NCBI GenBank assembly: GCA_026393835.1
Contig: JAPKZK010000087.1
Span: 23,496-87,495, forward strand
Direction of reading: 5' to 3'
DNA: 64,000 bases
Source: Candidatus Aminicenantota bacterium
GTDB taxonomy: Bacteria > Acidobacteriota > Aminicenantia > UBA2199
Shown: in pieces, positions 43,295-52,830 of the stretch
Layout of the letters: every line of letters begins with the position of its first letter
Numbering within the stretch: the first letter of the stretch is position 1
Notes under the pieces: model-generated
What the model saw: only the letters and a program-made list of their open reading frames with translations
What the model was told of the DNA's origin: nothing
Database searches by the model: none
Made by a program: the position numbers and the translations under genes

Positions 43295-45700
43295 TTATTC
43301 GGTAGCAGCCGAGCCCCCCTGCCATTGGGCGATGCGGAAAATAACGAACTCGGCCGGCTTGACCGGGGCGACCCCGATCAATACGATAAGCCTGCCGTTA
43401 TCGATATCGCTTTGCGTCATGGTGGTCCTATCGCATTTTACAAAAAACGCTTCTTCCGGCGTGGCGCCCATCAATGCCCCGCTTTTCCATACGGACGTCA
43501 GGAACTGGGTAATGGTTTGTATCACCCGCGCCCAGAGTTTCTGGTCATTGGGCTCGAAAACTACCCACTGGGTGCCGTCTTCGATGGATTCTTCCAGGAA
43601 AAGGAAAAGCCGCCTGACATTGACATATTTCCAGAGGGAATTGCTGGACATGGTCCTGGCGCCCCACACCCTGATGCCGCGCCCGGGGAAAATCCGGGTA
43701 CAGTTTACACCCAACGGGTTCAATATCTCCTGGGTCCCTTTATTGATGATGCGGTAACTGCCGTTTAACCGTTCGGTATTGACCGCGCCGTTGATCTTTT
43801 CATTGGCCGGCGCCTTGTGAACTCCCCGCTCAACGTCGGTCCTGGCGTATATTCCGCATACATGACCGCTGGGCGGGATATTGATGTAATCTTTGCTCAA
43901 GGGGTCGTACATATAGAGCCAGGGATAATACAGGGCGGCGTAACTGGTATCGAAAAGATTCCGCTGCTCTTTGATCTCATCCAGGTCCGCCGTGGCAATG
44001 GAATCCAGTACGGCAAAACGGTCTTTCATATCCACTTCGCAGTGGGTGATCAATTTCTGTTGGAGATACTTCGATGTGACGCCGGGAATGGCGGCGATAT
44101 TGATTTCATCCACATTCTTAAAGGTATAGAGACCGGTTCTGTCGATGGGTTCCATACTGTCCGCGCCTTCGTAAATGGGATTGATATCCGACTCCTTGGT
44201 GGGATCGGCCGGGAAACCGTCATTGCCCCCGGTCAGATACCAACCGGGTAAGTCGTCGGTGGTGGGCAGCGCCATCACTGTGCCCGAGGCGGTGATATCC
44301 CCAATGGTGATGAAATTGGAACTCTTCTCGGTCACGATCTTCTTGATATACCGGCTGTGTTCCTCATCCAATGAAAGGTTCTTGAAAACCTCCTGCTTTG
44401 AGCCGTCTGAAACGGTCAGATCGAATTCATCGGTTTCTACTTTATCCCCGGAGCTGAGAGTTACAAACTGGTCGATGGTGACATAGGTATCGGTGGAGGT
44501 TTTGTTAGCGGCCTCTACTTTGACATAGCGCGGGCTGGCAGAGGCCGGCAGCCGGAGAACGGAACCGGTTTCGATGCCGTTAATGGTTTCCAGGTCCAAT
44601 CTTTTTGAAGCGCCGGCGTCTTTGGTTAATTTTGTCGAAGACAGGGTGGAGGGTTTCAGCGACACTTTGAGGGAGTCTCCCCATTTGCCCTTGCCGGCGG
44701 CCGACACCTCGACGGCGGATTCCAGTTTGATTACTTCCTTATTGGCGTCGTGATCGTATTTCAGCGCGGGGGAAACCTGGTACGCTTTGGTGGTGGTGGT
44801 TACCTGGGAAACTTTGTGATATTCGCAGCCGATAAAGATAAAATCATTGCCGACAATGGTGGTGGAGTCGGTATAGAGGGAGCCGTCCCCTATGGCCGCT
44901 TTGCGGATCAAGACCGCTTGTTTGACGGTGGCGATTTCAAAGACATCATCCCCGGAGCTGTGGTCTGTGCAGAGGGAATCCACGATAGTAATCGTCGTCC
45001 CGGCGACGGTATCGACAACCACCAGTTCCGATTCATCCAGCAGGAGATAGTCGCCGGTGTTAATGCCGGAGGCGCTGGCTACTACGATATCGGTATCGCC
45101 CGCCGAGGCGGCGGCGGCCAGGTTAGTCGCGGCCGAGGCGGGTTTAGCCCCACCCAGGGCGGTGACGCCGACAGCGTAAGCCCCGGCCAGGGTGGTCCCG
45201 TCCAGGATGATTTCTTTGGCGACGCCCAGGTACTGGATGAATTCGGATTTGTCGCCGTCCTTCAACAAGAGGGCGTCCCCTGCCGTGAAACTTGCCGCGG
45301 CGGTAAATACCAACCCGGTTTCATTCTGTGAAGCCTTTTTTGCCAGGACCATGGGCGTACCGTCAACGACCCTGGGCAGCGAGCCGGAAGAGGCGACCGC
45401 GCCGTCCGCGGCCACACGCGTTACATAGACCCGCTTGCCCCCGTTCTCAAAGAAACCCAGCACTGCATAGGCCAACCAACGAATCTCACTCAGATCCTTA
45501 CCATCGCCGCTTTTGGCGGGCAAAAACCCTCCAAAAATCAACTCGAATTCTGCAAAACTTGTAACCAGGGTGGGTTTGTTCAGAGGTCCCCGCTCTGCAT
45601 AGCCTAAAAACCCCGCGGTACTGGTGCTGACTCCTTCTATCGGCTTTGCCCCGATTTCAACCTCTTCCACATAAACCCCTGGTGCTAAATATTCAGGCAT
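43295..45700 (-). CDS. contractile sheath protein, unusually large
   Basis: An 801-residue sheath. The N-terminus (YLAPGVYVEEVEIGAKPIEGVSTSTAGFLGYAERGP) and C-terminus (WVVFEPNDQKLWARVIQTITQFL, SDIDNGRLIVLIGVAPVKPAEFVIFRIAQW) are canonical. Between about 130 and 480 there is an insertion rich in Ala/Thr/Asp with two copies of a D--LLLxDGDKSEF / GDYLLLDESELVVV module, which makes it roughly twice the length of short sheaths such as Afp2. The insert would form an outer surface layer. A strong AGGAGG precedes the start. Confidence 0.93.
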   Translation of the reverse strand: MPEYLAPGVYVEEVEIGAKPIEGVSTSTAGFLGYAERGPLNKPTLVTSFAEFELIFGGFLPAKSGDGKDLSEIRWLAYAVLGFFENGGKRVYVTRVAADGAVASSGSLPRVVDGTPMVLAKKASQNETGLVFTAAASFTAGDALLLKDGDKSEFIQYLGVAKEIILDGTTLAGAYAVGVTALGGAKPASAATNLAAAASAGDTDIVVASASGINTGDYLLLDESELVVVDTVAGTTITIVDSLCTDHSSGDDVFEIATVKQAVLIRKAAIGDGSLYTDSTTIVGNDFIFIGCEYHKVSQVTTTTKAYQVSPALKYDHDANKEVIKLESAVEVSAAGKGKWGDSLKVSLKPSTLSSTKLTKDAGASKRLDLETINGIETGSVLRLPASASPRYVKVEAANKTSTDTYVTIDQFVTLSSGDKVETDEFDLTVSDGSKQEVFKNLSLDEEHSRYIKKIVTEKSSNFITIGDITASGTVMALPTTDDLPGWYLTGGNDGFPADPTKESDINPIYEGADSMEPIDRTGLYTFKNVDEINIAAIPGVTSKYLQQKLITHCEVDMKDRFAVLDSIATADLDEIKEQRNLFDTSYAALYYPWLYMYDPLSKDYINIPPSGHVCGIYARTDVERGVHKAPANEKINGAVNTERLNGSYRIINKGTQEILNPLGVNCTRIFPGRGIRVWGARTMSSNSLWKYVNVRRLFLFLEESIEDGTQWVVFEPNDQKLWARVIQTITQFLTSVWKSGALMGATPEEAFFVKCDRTTMTQSDIDNGRLIVLIGVAPVKPAEFVIFRIAQWQGGSAATE

Positions 45701-45741
45701 TTTTACCTCCTTTTTGCTTGAATTTCACTCATTTTATTTGC

Positions 45742-46611
45742 TCAAATTGTTAATTTGAAATCATAGTTTTTATTATCCGCGTTGGGAACGTCCAGTTTCA
45801 CTTTCTTGACCTCCACGCCCTCACGGATCACCTTAAATGTATATTTCCCGGCGGAGAGATTGTCGAAAGTGTAATACCCGCCGGAATCGGTCACGTCGGT
45901 CATGTTGATTTCTTCCAACGCCACGACAACCCCCGCGATGCCTTTCGTCGGGTCGGCGTTATCCATGATACGGCCGCCGATCTGTATCACTTTCCTCGGG
46001 GTTTCCGGGCCTTCGTCTTTCTCCTGCCGGTACTCCGTCACTTTGGAAATCACCATGGCCCCGGCGACGGATTTCTTCAAATCCAGCGGGATGGTCACAA
46101 TGCAATCGATGCCCGGCTTGACCGGCGTCCCCAGGGTATTCCAGAAATCCATGGGATCGTTTAAATGGCTTTTCTGGGCGGCCAGTACGGGAATCCCATC
46201 TTCCTGGCCTTTCAAAGTCCCTTTCAAGTGCACGGCCGGGATAAAAGGATTGCGCAAAAGCACATACAGCGCCTGGGTTAACAGCCGGTGCTCCTGGAAT
46301 TCTTTATCCTCTCCGCCGGAAACCGGGGCTTTATTCCAGGCGGTGATAAAATAGGAGCAATCGATGCGGCGGGGGTGCATTTTCTGGGTTATTTTCCCGT
46401 CCGGGCTGCGCACGATATCCGGTTCATTGACGCGGAGTTCCTGGTTCTCGCGGATATCGTAAAGATACACATCCAGTTCCAGGGTATTGCCTGTTTTTTG
46501 CCACTTCTCGTCCGGTATGGAGAAACTGATATTGGCCTTTTTCAATTCGCTGCCGGGATCGGCCTCGCCGGTCAGCATGTTTTTCAATGTTAAATCGAGG
46601 TGTCTGATCAT
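45742..46611 (-). CDS. DUF4255 cap protein with carboxypeptidase-regulatory domain
   Basis: A 289-residue protein. Residues 1-190 are DUF4255 (LDLTLKNMLTGEADPGSELKKANISFSIPDEKW, LYDIRENQELR, RRIDCSYFITAW, HRLLTQALYVLL), the Afp16/Pvc16 family that terminates and caps the trunk. Residues ~205-289 form a carboxypeptidase-regulatory-like beta sandwich (IGGRIMDNADPTKGIAGVVVALE, SGGYYTFDNLSAGKYTFKV). That extra domain would decorate the distal end of the particle. Confidence 0.88.
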   Translation of the reverse strand: MIRHLDLTLKNMLTGEADPGSELKKANISFSIPDEKWQKTGNTLELDVYLYDIRENQELRVNEPDIVRSPDGKITQKMHPRRIDCSYFITAWNKAPVSGGEDKEFQEHRLLTQALYVLLRNPFIPAVHLKGTLKGQEDGIPVLAAQKSHLNDPMDFWNTLGTPVKPGIDCIVTIPLDLKKSVAGAMVISKVTEYRQEKDEGPETPRKVIQIGGRIMDNADPTKGIAGVVVALEEINMTDVTDSGGYYTFDNLSAGKYTFKVIREGVEVKKVKLDVPNADNKNYDFKLTI

Positions 46612-46664
46612 GGTTTATCCCTTCTTCCCTATTCTCTCTTATCTCTTATCTCTTCCCTCCGGGT

Positions 46665-48959
46665 TTACAATGAATCCTGGCCTTGAATCAAATGATAATA
46701 GTCCCCGAAATCGGATTTCAGGCATAATTTTCCCATTTTCTGGAATTCGCGTTTACAGGCGAGAATAAGGTGTTCGGTCTTCACCGACAACCCGTCATCC
46801 GCCGCATAAAAAGCGGCCGCCAGGGCAATGTTTTTTATGTTGCCGCCTGGAATGTTGAAATTCTTACTAAAAAAATCAAAGTCGATGCCCTTATCCACCG
46901 GCGTCTGGGCCGGGAAAATATTCTTCCAGATGCGCAAACGGGAATCCTCATCCGGGAAAGGAAAATCCACGGCAAAATGCATGCGCCGGACAAAGGCCTC
47001 ATCCATATTGTTTTTCATGTTGGTGGCCAGGATGGTGACGCCTTCGTATTCTTCCATGCGCTGCAATAGGTAGCCGATTTCGATATTGGCGTAGCGGTCA
47101 TGGGAGTCTTTGACCTCGGAACGTTTCCCGAACAAGGCGTCCGCTTCATCGAAAAAAAGTATGGCATTGGCGGTTTCCGCTTCCTTGAAAATGCCGGCCA
47201 GGTTTTTCTCGGTTTCGCCGATATATTTACTTACCACGCAGGAGAGGTCTATTTTATAAAGCTCCAGGCCCACTTCGCCGGCAATGACTTCCGCCGCCAT
47301 GGTTTTGCCCGTACCCGAGGGCCCGGAAAAAAGGGCATTCAGTCCTTTGCCCAGGGAAATTTTCTTAGCAAAGCCCCAATCGCCGTAAACCAGGTGGCGG
47401 TATTTGAGGCAGTTGCGGATTTCTTTTAATTGGTCCATGGTATCGGTGGGCAGGACGATATCGGGCCAGGTATAAAGGGGTTCTATTTTTTGGGCCATTT
47501 CCGAAAGTTTGCGGTTGGATTGCGCACGGCAGGCCCGGAACAGGTCCTCGTCCGCGACGCCCGCGACGCCCTGGCCGCCGTGCATCATGGCCAGGTTGGT
47601 TGCTTCGGCGGCCGCATCCCGCACCTGGCCGCCGGTAAAATTGAATTTAGCGGCCATGCCGTCGCTGTTAATCCCCGGCGCAAGCTGTTCCCACAAACGT
47701 TTTCGCAAGGGGTAGGAGGGGACCGGGAAGCGGATTTTTACAAAGGCCAGCGTTTGAAAACTTCCCTGGGGCTGCCACTCTTTCTCCCCGGCCAGGAAAG
47801 TGAGAAAAGAGAACTCTTCCACGGCCCCGATAATCATTTTCCGGAAAAGCGCCGCTTTCCCGCCCTCTTCCTGCACCTGCACCGGCGCCGACAGCCGGTC
47901 GAAGGCTTCGAAATAAATGGCCGCCGGCTGCAAGAGGGTCTCACGGAACAGCCGGGTAATGGCCTCCGCGGGGTTCCGGTCATTGTTTAATTGGGAAAAA
48001 TCGCCTGTATCCACCACCATCAGCGGCAGGCGCAGTTGCCGGCACAGGGCCTCGGCCATGGATTTTTTACCCGCCCCATAGGGTCCCTGCAAATAAAAAA
48101 CAAGCCGCTTCTTGTCGCCGCGCTGGAAATCGTTATCGAAATATTCCGCGGCTAAGCGGGTCAATCGTTCTTTCAGGTCGTCTTCCAGCACCAGCGACGT
48201 CCATTCCCTGGTGGGTTCCAGCAATTTCGTAAAGGAAGAGAGACTGGAGTCCATCACATTGAAACCCAATAAGAAATTCGCGATGCGGTCATCTATTTTC
48301 AGTCGTCGGGACAGCAGCGTTCCCGGCGGGGATTGTTCGTCGCCGCCGGTAAATTTCAGCAACCGGTATTTAAAGAGGGGGGAGCGGTCAAAAAAGCAGG
48401 CGCGGGCCCGGGTTTTTTCTTCCGCCGGGTTATCACTGCCGCCGCACAGTAGTTCCAACGCCAGGTTCACCGTAGGTTGTTTCAGCGTCACATCATCCTG
48501 CAAATAGGCGTAAAGCTTTTCATATTTCAAATCCAGTTCCGGCGCCAGGCAAATGATCAGGATTTCCCGTTCAATCGAGTTCAGGTGAAAAATAGAGGAC
48601 AGGTGAAAGAGGGGGAGGTGGATACCGGCGTTTAGACTATTCTCTATTTTCAAAGAGACAGTTTCGCCGTGTTTTTTTAATTGATCCGGCAGGGAATTTT
48701 TTTCCAGGGAGGTTGACGGGTTTTCGTTTTCTTTTGGGATGTCCCGTGATACCCGGGCCGTTACCCTGTCGATGTCTTCCTCGCTGATATAGAGGCCCCG
48801 AAACAGGTGTGCCCCGGGGCTGTCCTGCGGTTCCGCGCCGCGCCCGCCGGCGCCGGCGGCTTCCCGCAGCGCCAGGACCTGGAGATGAAGGCGGATATCG
48901 AGTTTGATCAATTCATCCGCCAGGTGCTCCCCACCGTTGTTATAAGTCCCCTTGTTCAT
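46665..48959 (-). CDS. AAA+ ATPase of the injection system (Afp15-like)
   Basis: A 764-residue double AAA+ protein. A helical N-terminal part precedes a degenerate first ATPase with LQGPYGAGKKSMAEAL (~287-302). The active second module has FSGPSGTGKTMAAEV (~540-555), Walker B ILFFDEADALFGKR (~605) and a sensor region TILATNMKNNMDEAFVRRM. This family is universal in eCIS loci and needed for particle assembly or disassembly. It is the first gene of the minus-strand operon. Confidence 0.92.
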   Translation of the reverse strand: MNKGTYNNGGEHLADELIKLDIRLHLQVLALREAAGAGGRGAEPQDSPGAHLFRGLYISEEDIDRVTARVSRDIPKENENPSTSLEKNSLPDQLKKHGETVSLKIENSLNAGIHLPLFHLSSIFHLNSIEREILIICLAPELDLKYEKLYAYLQDDVTLKQPTVNLALELLCGGSDNPAEEKTRARACFFDRSPLFKYRLLKFTGGDEQSPPGTLLSRRLKIDDRIANFLLGFNVMDSSLSSFTKLLEPTREWTSLVLEDDLKERLTRLAAEYFDNDFQRGDKKRLVFYLQGPYGAGKKSMAEALCRQLRLPLMVVDTGDFSQLNNDRNPAEAITRLFRETLLQPAAIYFEAFDRLSAPVQVQEEGGKAALFRKMIIGAVEEFSFLTFLAGEKEWQPQGSFQTLAFVKIRFPVPSYPLRKRLWEQLAPGINSDGMAAKFNFTGGQVRDAAAEATNLAMMHGGQGVAGVADEDLFRACRAQSNRKLSEMAQKIEPLYTWPDIVLPTDTMDQLKEIRNCLKYRHLVYGDWGFAKKISLGKGLNALFSGPSGTGKTMAAEVIAGEVGLELYKIDLSCVVSKYIGETEKNLAGIFKEAETANAILFFDEADALFGKRSEVKDSHDRYANIEIGYLLQRMEEYEGVTILATNMKNNMDEAFVRRMHFAVDFPFPDEDSRLRIWKNIFPAQTPVDKGIDFDFFSKNFNIPGGNIKNIALAAAFYAADDGLSVKTEHLILACKREFQKMGKLCLKSDFGDYYHLIQGQDSL

Positions 48960-49000
48960 TTTCAGATAGGCTTCCGCCCTTAGAGATATTTTTGTTTTCC

Positions 49001-49048
49001 TTCACCGGGTGAAAACCTTATTAAATACGGGTTTTCACCAACAGTATA
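49001..49048 (-). promoter_or_regulatory. candidate operator/promoter of the injection-system operon
   Basis: Perfect inverted repeat GGTGAAAACC (49008-49017) and GGTTTTCACC (49030-49039), nested with TTCACC-G-GGTGAA (49001-49013). A minus-strand TATACT (49048-49043) could serve as -10. No good -35 is seen, as expected for an activator-dependent promoter. Confidence 0.45.
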
Positions 49049-49264
49049 TTTTATAATCCCAATCATTAACGAATAAATTGAAAGGAATCCTACCCATCTT
49101 AACAACTGTCGCACCCTCAAGAACAATTATTTCATCCACTACTTTTCCTTCCTTGTTGTCACTGGATAAGAATAACGGCGTCAATCTAACATACCGAAAA
49201 ATGATTGTCAATATATGGAAGGAAAAAAAATTTTTTTTTGCGGTTAATCCATGGGGGGGGGTGA

Positions 49265-49627
49265 TTATCCGCTTTTGAACAGATTTTTATACTTACCGGG
49301 GGTAATGCCCATTTTTTGTTTGAACACGCGCCGGAAATAGTCGGAGCTGGAAAATCCCATTTTTTTGGATAATTCATCGATGCTGATGTGATTTTCTCTC
49401 ATTTCCAGCATTGCCAGGGAACGAAGAATTTTGATCATCAGGATGTATTCATGGAGGGAGTATTTTATATCCAGTTTGAAGCGCTGAGAGAGGTAGGAGC
49501 GGTTTACTTTAAATTCCTGGGCGATGGAATTGACATTAAGAAATTCAAATTCGGTAATATCGCGGGTCAAAATAAATTCGACCACGCAGTAAGACATTTT
49601 TGCCGGGCTGCCGCCATTCAATTTCAT
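49265..49627 (-). CDS. AraC-family regulator, DNA-binding part only
   Basis: A 120-residue protein. NVNSIAQEFKVNRSYLSQRFK (~30-51) is the first helix-turn-helix and ISIDELSKKMGFSSSDYFRRVFKQKMGITPGKYK (~80-115, in two pieces) the second AraC signature. The usual ligand-binding domain is absent. GAGAGG lies before the ATG. It is the closest regulator to the operon start, and TGAAAACCC occurs both in its own leader (49666-49674) and in the inverted repeat before the AAA+ gene. Confidence 0.82.
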   Translation of the reverse strand: MKLNGGSPAKMSYCVVEFILTRDITEFEFLNVNSIAQEFKVNRSYLSQRFKLDIKYSLHEYILMIKILRSLAMLEMRENHISIDELSKKMGFSSSDYFRRVFKQKMGITPGKYKNLFKSG

Positions 49628-49952
49628 ATTACACCTCTCAATTAATTAACATAAATAGCAGGCAATGAAAACCCTTAATTATGTTGGCAGCCCGAATCCT
49701 TTTGTTTTTTTTAAAAGCCACACCTTAATTCATTTTCCCGGCTTTGCGATTTTCCCCCGGCCGGTTTTTTTGATTGGCAAGTGTTAAGAGTTTGATTATT
49801 CCTTTCTTTTCCAGGGTCCCAACACTTTTGACGGTTAAAAGGAAGTAAGTCTATCTTAAGGCGATATTTTTGTCCGGTGTTTGCCCCTTGCCCTTGATAA
49901 CAACGATTATATACAATTATAGATATGATAGCCCGGACGAGCCGGAATGCCG
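49628..49952. other. spacer without a gene
   Basis: A 325-base AT-rich spacer. It holds the leader of the AraC-type gene with one TGAAAACCC half-site. A CCGGCCGG followed by seven T (about 49755-49770) looks like a plus-strand terminator but no plus-strand gene precedes it. Nothing else is recognised. Confidence 0.4.
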
Positions 49953-51194
49953 CTAAGCCAAAAAGTCCCGCGGTACGTCTTTGAGCCTGATAATGTCCTG
50001 TACACGGTCTTTAATATCGAATCCCATGGCGCATTTCACTTTACATACGCCGCAGTCATTGCAGGCCGCCCGGGATAAATCCACTGGATCCAACGTCTGC
50101 CTGGCTTCCCCAAGATTCCTGTAACCGTAAGCATACATGTAACTCCTCATCAACGTGGGAATCTCAAGCTTCGCCGGACACTGCCGTATACACTTCTCAC
50201 ACTGCTGACAATAAAGACCCGTTACTTTCAAATCCGCGGGCGGTTGAAGGGCCGCTTTATCCTCCGGCGTCAGGGTTAAATCCTCCATCACCGTAAGGTC
50301 CAGGTACAGTTGGTCGAAAGTAGTAAAACCCGGGATGGCGGTATGAATATTTTCATTTTGCAGCGCCCATTTTAACGCGGCCTTCATATCGATGGGAAAC
50401 TTTTTTTCCTTGCCGTCCCAGTAACCGCCGGCCTGGGTTTTCATGGCGACGATGCCCAGGCCTGCTTTGGCGGCGTAAGCAATGGCGCTCTCCATGTCCG
50501 CCAGGTACTGCTGCTTAAAATTATAGGACGTCAACACCACATCATAGGCTTTACTATCCGCGGCCGCCCGCACCACTTCCGGTTCATTCCGGTGGGTAGA
50601 CAAACCGATAAATCGTACTTTGCCTTCTTTTTTTAATTTTTTCAGCGCTTCCAGGTAAGGTTCGAACATGGCGGACTCCTTGCGGGAAACATTATGAAGA
50701 TAAAGAATGTCCACATAGTCCAAACCGAGACGTTTTAAGCTGGTTTGAAATTTCTCATTAAAAGAATCGACTTTCGCATCCGGGGGGAATAAGCCGGTTT
50801 CTTTGTCCCTGGGTTCATAGATTTTGGTGGCAATCACATAAGAATCCCTGGGGCGGCCTTTGAGCTGCTGACCGATCATCTCTTCATTGCGGCCCATTTG
50901 ATAATACCAGGCCGTATCCAGGTGAACGATGCCCGCATCCAGGGCGGCTTTAACCAACTCCGGGTTGTCCGCGTTCATAACGCCCATACTGACGATGGGT
51001 AATTTTATGCCCGTGTTTCCCAGCGTCCGGTATAAGAATTTTCCTTTTTGTCCGGGTCTTGGGGCCGGGGTAGATTGCGTCCCGGTTTCTCCCTTTAAAA
51101 CGGAAGGAAGGACAACGGTTCCCGCCAACCCGGCAATCCCTTTTTTAATAAAATTTCTGCGACTTCTTTGTAAATCCTGCTGCTGTTGACTCAT
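49953..51194 (-). CDS. TAT-exported aldo/keto reductase with ferredoxin tail
   Basis: A 413-residue protein. A twin-arginine signal (SRRNFIKKG, residues 11-19) is followed by an aldo/keto reductase barrel with LDTAWYYQMGRNEEMIG (Asp and Tyr of the active site), IATKIYEPRDK (Lys) and ILYLHNVSR (His). The C-terminal ~90 residues carry 4Fe-4S motifs CQQCEKCIRQCPAKLEIP and CNDCGVCKVKCAMG. Such fusions couple the barrel to electron carriers outside the cytoplasm. AAGGAGG precedes the ATG. Confidence 0.88.
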   Translation of the reverse strand: MSQQQQDLQRSRRNFIKKGIAGLAGTVVLPSVLKGETGTQSTPAPRPGQKGKFLYRTLGNTGIKLPIVSMGVMNADNPELVKAALDAGIVHLDTAWYYQMGRNEEMIGQQLKGRPRDSYVIATKIYEPRDKETGLFPPDAKVDSFNEKFQTSLKRLGLDYVDILYLHNVSRKESAMFEPYLEALKKLKKEGKVRFIGLSTHRNEPEVVRAAADSKAYDVVLTSYNFKQQYLADMESAIAYAAKAGLGIVAMKTQAGGYWDGKEKKFPIDMKAALKWALQNENIHTAIPGFTTFDQLYLDLTVMEDLTLTPEDKAALQPPADLKVTGLYCQQCEKCIRQCPAKLEIPTLMRSYMYAYGYRNLGEARQTLDPVDLSRAACNDCGVCKVKCAMGFDIKDRVQDIIRLKDVPRDFLA

Positions 51195-51246
51195 TTTTCC
51201 TCCTTATTATTACAGGGCATTATTTTATAGGAAATGGAAAATTATT

Positions 51247-52731
51247 TCAATAGTTTTTAGTTTTTTTATGCCTGCTCAACAGGATGCCGGCCAGGAATAT
51301 GGCGAGGGTCCCCATCACGGGAATAAGAAAACTATGGAAAGGGCTGGCAAACGGGCTGTCCCAACGGGGCGAGAAAGTCATCCAAAGGATAACCAGGATA
51401 CCCAGGGCAGCACCCACAGCCGCGGCCATATTGCCGGCCTTCCGGGAAAAATAGCCCAGCAGGAACAGGCCCAGCATACCGCCGCTGAATATCCCGGCCA
51501 GTTTCCACCAGGCATCCAGCGCACTGCTCACACCCATCATGGCCAGGGCCATGCCGGTCCCCAGCAAACCCCAGCAAATTGTGCTGATGCGCAAAACCCG
51601 CATGGATTTTTTTTCGGTCAACGCCGCCCGGGAATAACGTTTATAAAAATCTGTCAGGATCAGCGTGGAAGCGCTGTTAATGCTGCTGGAAACCGTGCTC
51701 ATGGCGGCGGCGAAGATGGCGGAGATCACTAATCCGACGATTCCCCTGGGCAACCCCGTTACGATAAAATAGGGAAACACTTTGTCCGACATATCGGCGG
51801 CCTTGAGGGCATCGGGAAGCAGTTCGGGCCGGGCAGTATAATAGGCAAACAGTTCCGTCCCGATAAAAATAAACAACGCCGAAAGCGGTATATACGTCAA
51901 CGCCCCGACTAACACGGATTTCTTGGCCTCCCGGGAGGTTTTGGCGGTCATGTAACGCTGGATATACGTCTGATCAATGCCGAAATTCTGGAGATTGATG
52001 GCAACGCCGTACAGCAGTACAACCCAGAAGGTGGGCGAAGATAAAGATAACCCGAAACTTCCCAGGCTGAATTTGTGATGCGCGTCGGCAATGGCAAAAA
52101 TCTGCCCCGGGCCTTCGGGCATGCTGAAAAGCAAAATCCCGCCGCAGGCCAGGGCGCCGACTATCAGTACGATGCTCTGCACCACATCGGTCCAGATGAC
52201 GGCTTCGATCCCGCCCAACCAGGTGTAGAGCGTGACAATGACCCCGGTTATGATAATGATCGCTGCGATATCCCATCCCAACAGGCCATGGAATGCCAGG
52301 GCCAATAAGAACATAATGGACCCCATCCGCGCCAGTTGGGTGAGCAGATAACAAACAGTGGCATAGATACGGGCCCAGGCGCCGAAGCGTTTTTCCAGGT
52401 AACTGTAAGCGGATATGTCGCCGTTCGCCCGGTAAAGCGGTACAAAGAAACGGACCGCCATCCAGGCGGCCAGGGGTAAAGACAGGCTGAAAATAAAAGG
52501 GTTCCAATCGGCGGCGTACGATTTACCGGGCAAAGCAATGAAACTGATGCTGCTGACATAGGTCCCCAGGATGGAGAGTCCCACGGCCCAACCGGGCACT
52601 GAGCGACCGGCCGCGGTAAAGGCCTCGGTGGTTTTGTTCTTTTTCATGAAATAAGAACCGTATGCGGCGACGCCGACAAAGTAAACGATTAAAACCATAA
52701 GATCGATGGTTGAGAATTGAGTTGGATTCAT
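51247..52731 (-). CDS. sodium:solute symporter (SSS family)
   Basis: A 494-residue membrane protein with ~13 hydrophobic segments. IDLMVLIVYFVGVAAYGSYF opens the chain, AAGRSVPGWAVGLSILGTYVSSISF and YLEKRFGAWAR are typical SSF motifs, and FAAAMSTVSSSINSASTL is the helix that contributes to sodium binding. The substrate is unknown, sugars or sialic acids are commonest in this subgroup. The GGAGG nine bases before the ATG belongs to a copy of the dispersed hairpin element. Confidence 0.9.
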   Translation of the reverse strand: MNPTQFSTIDLMVLIVYFVGVAAYGSYFMKKNKTTEAFTAAGRSVPGWAVGLSILGTYVSSISFIALPGKSYAADWNPFIFSLSLPLAAWMAVRFFVPLYRANGDISAYSYLEKRFGAWARIYATVCYLLTQLARMGSIMFLLALAFHGLLGWDIAAIIIITGVIVTLYTWLGGIEAVIWTDVVQSIVLIVGALACGGILLFSMPEGPGQIFAIADAHHKFSLGSFGLSLSSPTFWVVLLYGVAINLQNFGIDQTYIQRYMTAKTSREAKKSVLVGALTYIPLSALFIFIGTELFAYYTARPELLPDALKAADMSDKVFPYFIVTGLPRGIVGLVISAIFAAAMSTVSSSINSASTLILTDFYKRYSRAALTEKKSMRVLRISTICWGLLGTGMALAMMGVSSALDAWWKLAGIFSGGMLGLFLLGYFSRKAGNMAAAVGAALGILVILWMTFSPRWDSPFASPFHSFLIPVMGTLAIFLAGILLSRHKKTKNY

Positions 52732-52739
52732 ATTATATT

Positions 52740-52804
52740 TTGCCTCCGGCGGCCAGGGGACCTTTTTGAAAAAAGGTCCCCTGGACCCTCCAAAAACTTT
52801 TGTT
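52740..52804 (-). repeat. dispersed hairpin element, copy 4
   Basis: On the minus strand AAAAGTTTTTGGAGGG, CCAGGGGACCTTTTTT-CAAAAAGGTCCCCTGG and CCGCCGGAGGCA. Its GGAGG is the ribosome binding site of the symporter gene. Confidence 0.85.
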
Positions 52805-52830
52805 TAAAGAATAATTGTTAATGAAAAAGA

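Noticed and set aside
49755..49770. Terminator of a plus-strand gene
   Set aside because: CCGGCCGG followed by T7 looks like a terminator, but no plus-strand gene ends nearby.
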